A stretch of DNA of 64,000 nucleotides. Origin: WHSW01 sp963781265 (lineage in GTDB: Bacteria > Actinomycetota > Thermoleophilia > Solirubrobacterales > 70-9). Below, piece by piece: positions 61,601 through 64,000 of this stretch (position 1 is its first letter; each line of letters begins with the position of its first letter). The notes below the pieces were generated by a model, which was not told the origin of the DNA, ran no database searches, and saw only the letters and a program-made list of their open reading frames with translations. Both the position numbers and the translations under genes were made by a program. The stretch lies in NCBI GenBank assembly GCA_963781265.1, contig CAWAFH010000015.1, positions 153,850 through 217,849 of the forward strand, given 5' to 3'.

Positions 61601-63440
61601 TCAGTCCCGATCAGATCGATGGCCGCCACCCGGTAGCCGAGGTGGCGTAGGCAGACCCGGCTCCACCTGGCGGGCGGCGTCGGCCTGTCGAGCCTGCAGT
61701 TCTCGCAGAGCCTCGTTCATCTGCTGCACCCAGCCGCCGAGCTCGGTGCTGAGTACCGCCTCGCCGCGGCTGACCAGGTCCTCGAAGCGCTCCGGATCCG
61801 GCTCGGCCGGGACCTGGGTGGGCCACTCGCGCTGCAGGGCGGCCAAGCGAGCGGCGGCCTGGTTGTAGGCGACGATCGTCGCGTCCGCCTGCAGGTAACC
61901 GAGCCGCGCGATCGCGCCGCCGCCGATCGCAGTCGTCAGGCCGATCCAGACCTCCTCGCCGGCAGCGGCGACGATCGCTCCCACCGCGCCGGCAGCGACC
62001 GCGACCAGCTGGAACAGGTTCCGGCGTCGATCGAGATGCGCGATCCGGCCCCGGTAGTAGGCGAGCTGATCGGAGACTCGGATCCGCAGGTACTGCGTTG
62101 GGCCGATCGGGCTGACTCCGTCATCGTTGCGGCTGGCGCCGTACATCGGCGGCGGCAGGGGTCCGTCGTAGGGGTGATCGCGCCGCTGCCGACGTCCGTC
62201 TGCACGAGCTGCACCTCGATGTGGCCGAGCTGAGTCGCCAGCGCGGCAGGCCGTTTCGCCGGGTCACCGTCCGGCAGGTTGGCGTCCGCATAGAGGCCGG
62301 TCCGCGTCCGATAGCGGTAGATCTCCACCTTGATCGCCTCCGCCGCGCCCCTGAGCAGCACCCAGCGCTTGCCGGTTGCCCGGCGGTTGGCCACCGCGAT
62401 CAGCACCGATGCCAAAATCGGCGCCGCGACCACGGCCCAATGCAAAGCGGCGCCGCCCAGCGACTGGTGGAGGAGGGCGAGGAACGTCGCGAGAATGCCC
62501 AGGCCGAGGATCGCGCCCTGGAAGCGCTCGAACGTGTTGCGCATCCGGGTGGCGAGACCGTCGTAGGTGGCGAAGGTTCGCCAGGCGTCCTTGAGCACCG
62601 GGTCGTCCTGGAGCTCCCAGGCGAGGCTGCGGGCGAGTTGGGCGGCGTCGTCGTCAGCGAACCGCCGCACGTCTCCGTCGCGGACGATCTCGCGCAGGTT
62701 GGCATCGGTGATCGATGAGAGCTCGGGCGACCGCTGGATGAGGCGTCTTGGCAAGAGGCGCGTCGCGCCGAAACCGCGTGGTTCGCGGTGTGTACGCCAC
62801 AACTTCGCGACCGGGTCCGACGTCCCCCCGGTGCCCTCGATGATGAACACGGGCCAGCCGCGACGGACAGCCTCGCTCACCTCGGTCTGCGCCACGGCAC
62901 CACCGCCGGCGACCACCATGACGACCGGCGACGCGCCCGCGATCGCCTCGGCCACGTCGGCGAGGAGCTCGGTCTCGCCGCCCCATTCGGCGCTGTCGGC
63001 CAAGACGAAGTGGCTGTGATGCGCTTCCAGCGGCGTGCGATCGCCGTCGGCGCCGTCGGCGCCACCCGGATACGTCACCTTGCCCGCAGGCGCCACCCCG
63101 ACCAACGGCGAGTGGGCGTTTCCGCGCTCGGCCCGGGCGTTTCCATCACCGCCATGACTCCGGCGGCGGTGCCGCCGTCGACGACCGCGGCGCCGGTCAG
63201 GCCCGCTGCCATCGCGACCGCGGGGGCAAGGACACGCTCCGTCCGCGAGAGTGCCGCGCCGGTGAGGTCGTTGGCGCCGCCGCAGACGACGATCACCGGG
63301 CGGCCCACGTCGACCGCAAGGCCGAGCCTTGAGACCAGCTTGCGCGGGTCGGCGCCGTTCTCAGCCGCGACCAGCAGCGCCTCGTTGCCGTTCTCGAACC
63401 GGATCCCTTGCGACCCACTCGCAGCTGGGTTCGCCTTCAC
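61601..63440 (-). CDS. SLOG(LSDAT)-SLATT-SLATT membrane protein, two apparent frameshifts
   Basis: Corrected length about 613 residues, GTG at 63440. The N-terminal half is an LSDAT-type SLOG domain: VGRPVIVVCGGANDLTGAALS, ALTGAAVVDGGTAAGVMAV, then LVGVAPAGKVTYPGG, HSHFVLADSAEWGGETELLADVAEAIAG and PVFIIEGTGGTSDPVAKLW. Two SLATT-type two-helix membrane modules follow (LGLGILATFLALLHQSLGG with APILASVLIAVANRRATGKRWVLLRGAAEAIKVEIYRYRT, and NLFQLVAVAAGAVGAIVAA with ARLGYLQADATIVAYNQAAARL). The frame shifts near 63150 and near 62172 (missing C in a C-run). SLOG binds nucleotides and SLATT is thought to make pores, so an NAD/nucleotide-sensing self-destruct role is plausible. It converges on the TIR gene. 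Confidence 0.75.
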
Positions 63441-63499
63441 GAGCCGATCATCTCACTCAATCGGCTGTGGAGGAAAGCGCCTGGACGGATGAAGCGCGG

Positions 63500-64000
63500 T
63501 TAGCGCCAGATCCTCGAGACCTGCTCGGCCACCGAGGCTCCCACCGAGGCAACGGCGGAGGCCTCGATGCGACCCTCGACGACTCGGAGCTGTTGCTGGG
63601 GCGGCCGGTGAGCCGCGAACAGCAGGCGGTCGAACGCGCGCGCCGGAGCGAACATCGCCGGCTCGCTGAGCTTCCACACCGGGCAACGCGGCTGGGTCGA
63701 GCCCGTCGCGTCGAGGATGCCGTTGACCGCCCGCCGGGAGGCTTCGTTCGCGCCCTCCATCGTCGCCAGGTCGGTGTGGGTTCGGACGTAGTCGGACGCT
63801 AGGAAGAGGTTCTCGATCTCGGTCACGGCCTCGGGGCGATCCTCCCAGGAGCCCGCTGTGTTGATCAGCAGCGGCTCGAGGTTCATCGCCGATGTCGGGT
63901 TGGGATAGACGATCGCGGGATCGAGGAACCAGGCCGGACGATTCGCCTCCTGGAGCACGTCGATGCCGGCGTCCTCTAGCCCGGCCTCGAGCTGGGCCCA
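63500..64000 (-). CDS. FAD-dependent amine oxidase/desaturase-like protein, C-terminal part
   Basis: The frame reads in from the right edge (WAQLEAGLEDAGIDVLQ) and ends at 63500, so 166 C-terminal residues are visible. VWFL/PAWFLDPAIVYPNPTSA, LLINTAGSWEDRP and the FAD-closing ENLFLASDYVRTHTDLATMEGANEASRRAVNGIL match the C-terminus of NAD(P)/FAD amine oxidases of the hydroxysqualene-dehydroxylase/carotenoid-desaturase type. The N-terminal dinucleotide motif is outside the window, so function cannot be settled. It lies 59 bases from the SLOG-SLATT gene in the same direction. Confidence 0.72.
   Translation of the reverse strand, partial: WAQLEAGLEDAGIDVLQEANRPAWFLDPAIVYPNPTSAMNLEPLLINTAGSWEDRPEAVTEIENLFLASDYVRTHTDLATMEGANEASRRAVNGILDATGSTQPRCPVWKLSEPAMFAPARAFDRLLFAAHRPPQQQLRVVEGRIEASAVASVGASVAEQVSRIWR

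Overview
This is about 64 kb of very GC-rich DNA (coding GC roughly 70 %) from an actinobacterium. Several things point to the class Thermoleophilia (Solirubrobacterales-like), as an inference rather than a proof: the conserved yebC-ruvC-ruvA-ruvB-...-secDF-...-recJ-rel gene order, an InhA-like FabI inside a complete FAS II operon, deoxyxylulose-independent PdxS/PdxT vitamin B6 synthesis, a CysO-like sulfur carrier beside threonine synthase, and many GTG/TTG starts with 1- to 8-base overlaps between neighbours. No rRNA, prophage, transposase or CRISPR array is visible. There is one tRNA (Arg, anticodon CCG).

Layout. 1-5.5 kb (minus): truncated acetolactate decarboxylase, RNase Z, a PD-(D/E)XK nuclease-like protein, tRNA-Arg, two CDP-sugar genes, a CysO/MoaD-like carrier and threonine synthase, which sits behind a SAM-I riboswitch with its own terminator. 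5.8-11.6 kb (plus): a tightly packed operon of CorA, a GNAT-like protein, two HIT proteins, phosphomannomutase, an MBL hydrolase and a lipid kinase. 11.6-29.7 kb (minus): Holliday-resolvase-like nuclease, glycosyltransferase, Rel, RecJ, SecDF, a zinc-ribbon/PAS protein, RuvBAC, YebC, a secreted protein, an M29 aminopeptidase, PdxT/PdxS and a carotenoid oxygenase. 29.7-33.7 kb: NlpC/P60 endopeptidase, a pair of 65-bp repeats, an RpiR-type regulator and two proteins of unknown function. 33.7-42.4 kb (minus): the FAS II operon fabD-fabH-fabG-acpP-fabF-accD-(SGNH hydrolase)-fabI-(acyl-CoA ligase). 42.5-52.5 kb: a two-component system, esterase, GNAT, CYTH, RibD-like, a GNAT/acyl-CoA synthetase fusion, three SnoaL-like paralogues, a VOC protein and a secreted protein.

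52.5-63.5 kb is the accessory part. It opens with gene remnants and an unusual cluster of palindromes. A TIR-TM-WD40 gene (minus) then diverges from a five-gene plus-strand operon: a Cys-rich unknown protein, a leaderless protealysin-like M4 metalloprotease, an emfourin-like inhibitor of such proteases, a propeller-like protein, and a second TIR-TM-WD40 gene with 12 near-identical 126-bp repeats. A SLOG(LSDAT)-SLATT membrane protein converges on it. These domains (TIR NADase, SLOG, SLATT, protease plus inhibitor) are typical of nucleotide-signal immune or self-destruct systems, so this island is the best candidate for an undescribed system. The window ends inside an FAD-dependent amine oxidase gene.

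Caution: five loci (acyl-CoA ligase, accD, both TIR-WD40 genes, SLOG-SLATT) carry apparent one-base frameshifts, mostly in short G/C runs. Each reads through perfectly once the base is corrected. Sequencing or assembly indels are the simplest explanation, but real decay cannot be excluded, especially in the second TIR-WD40 gene.
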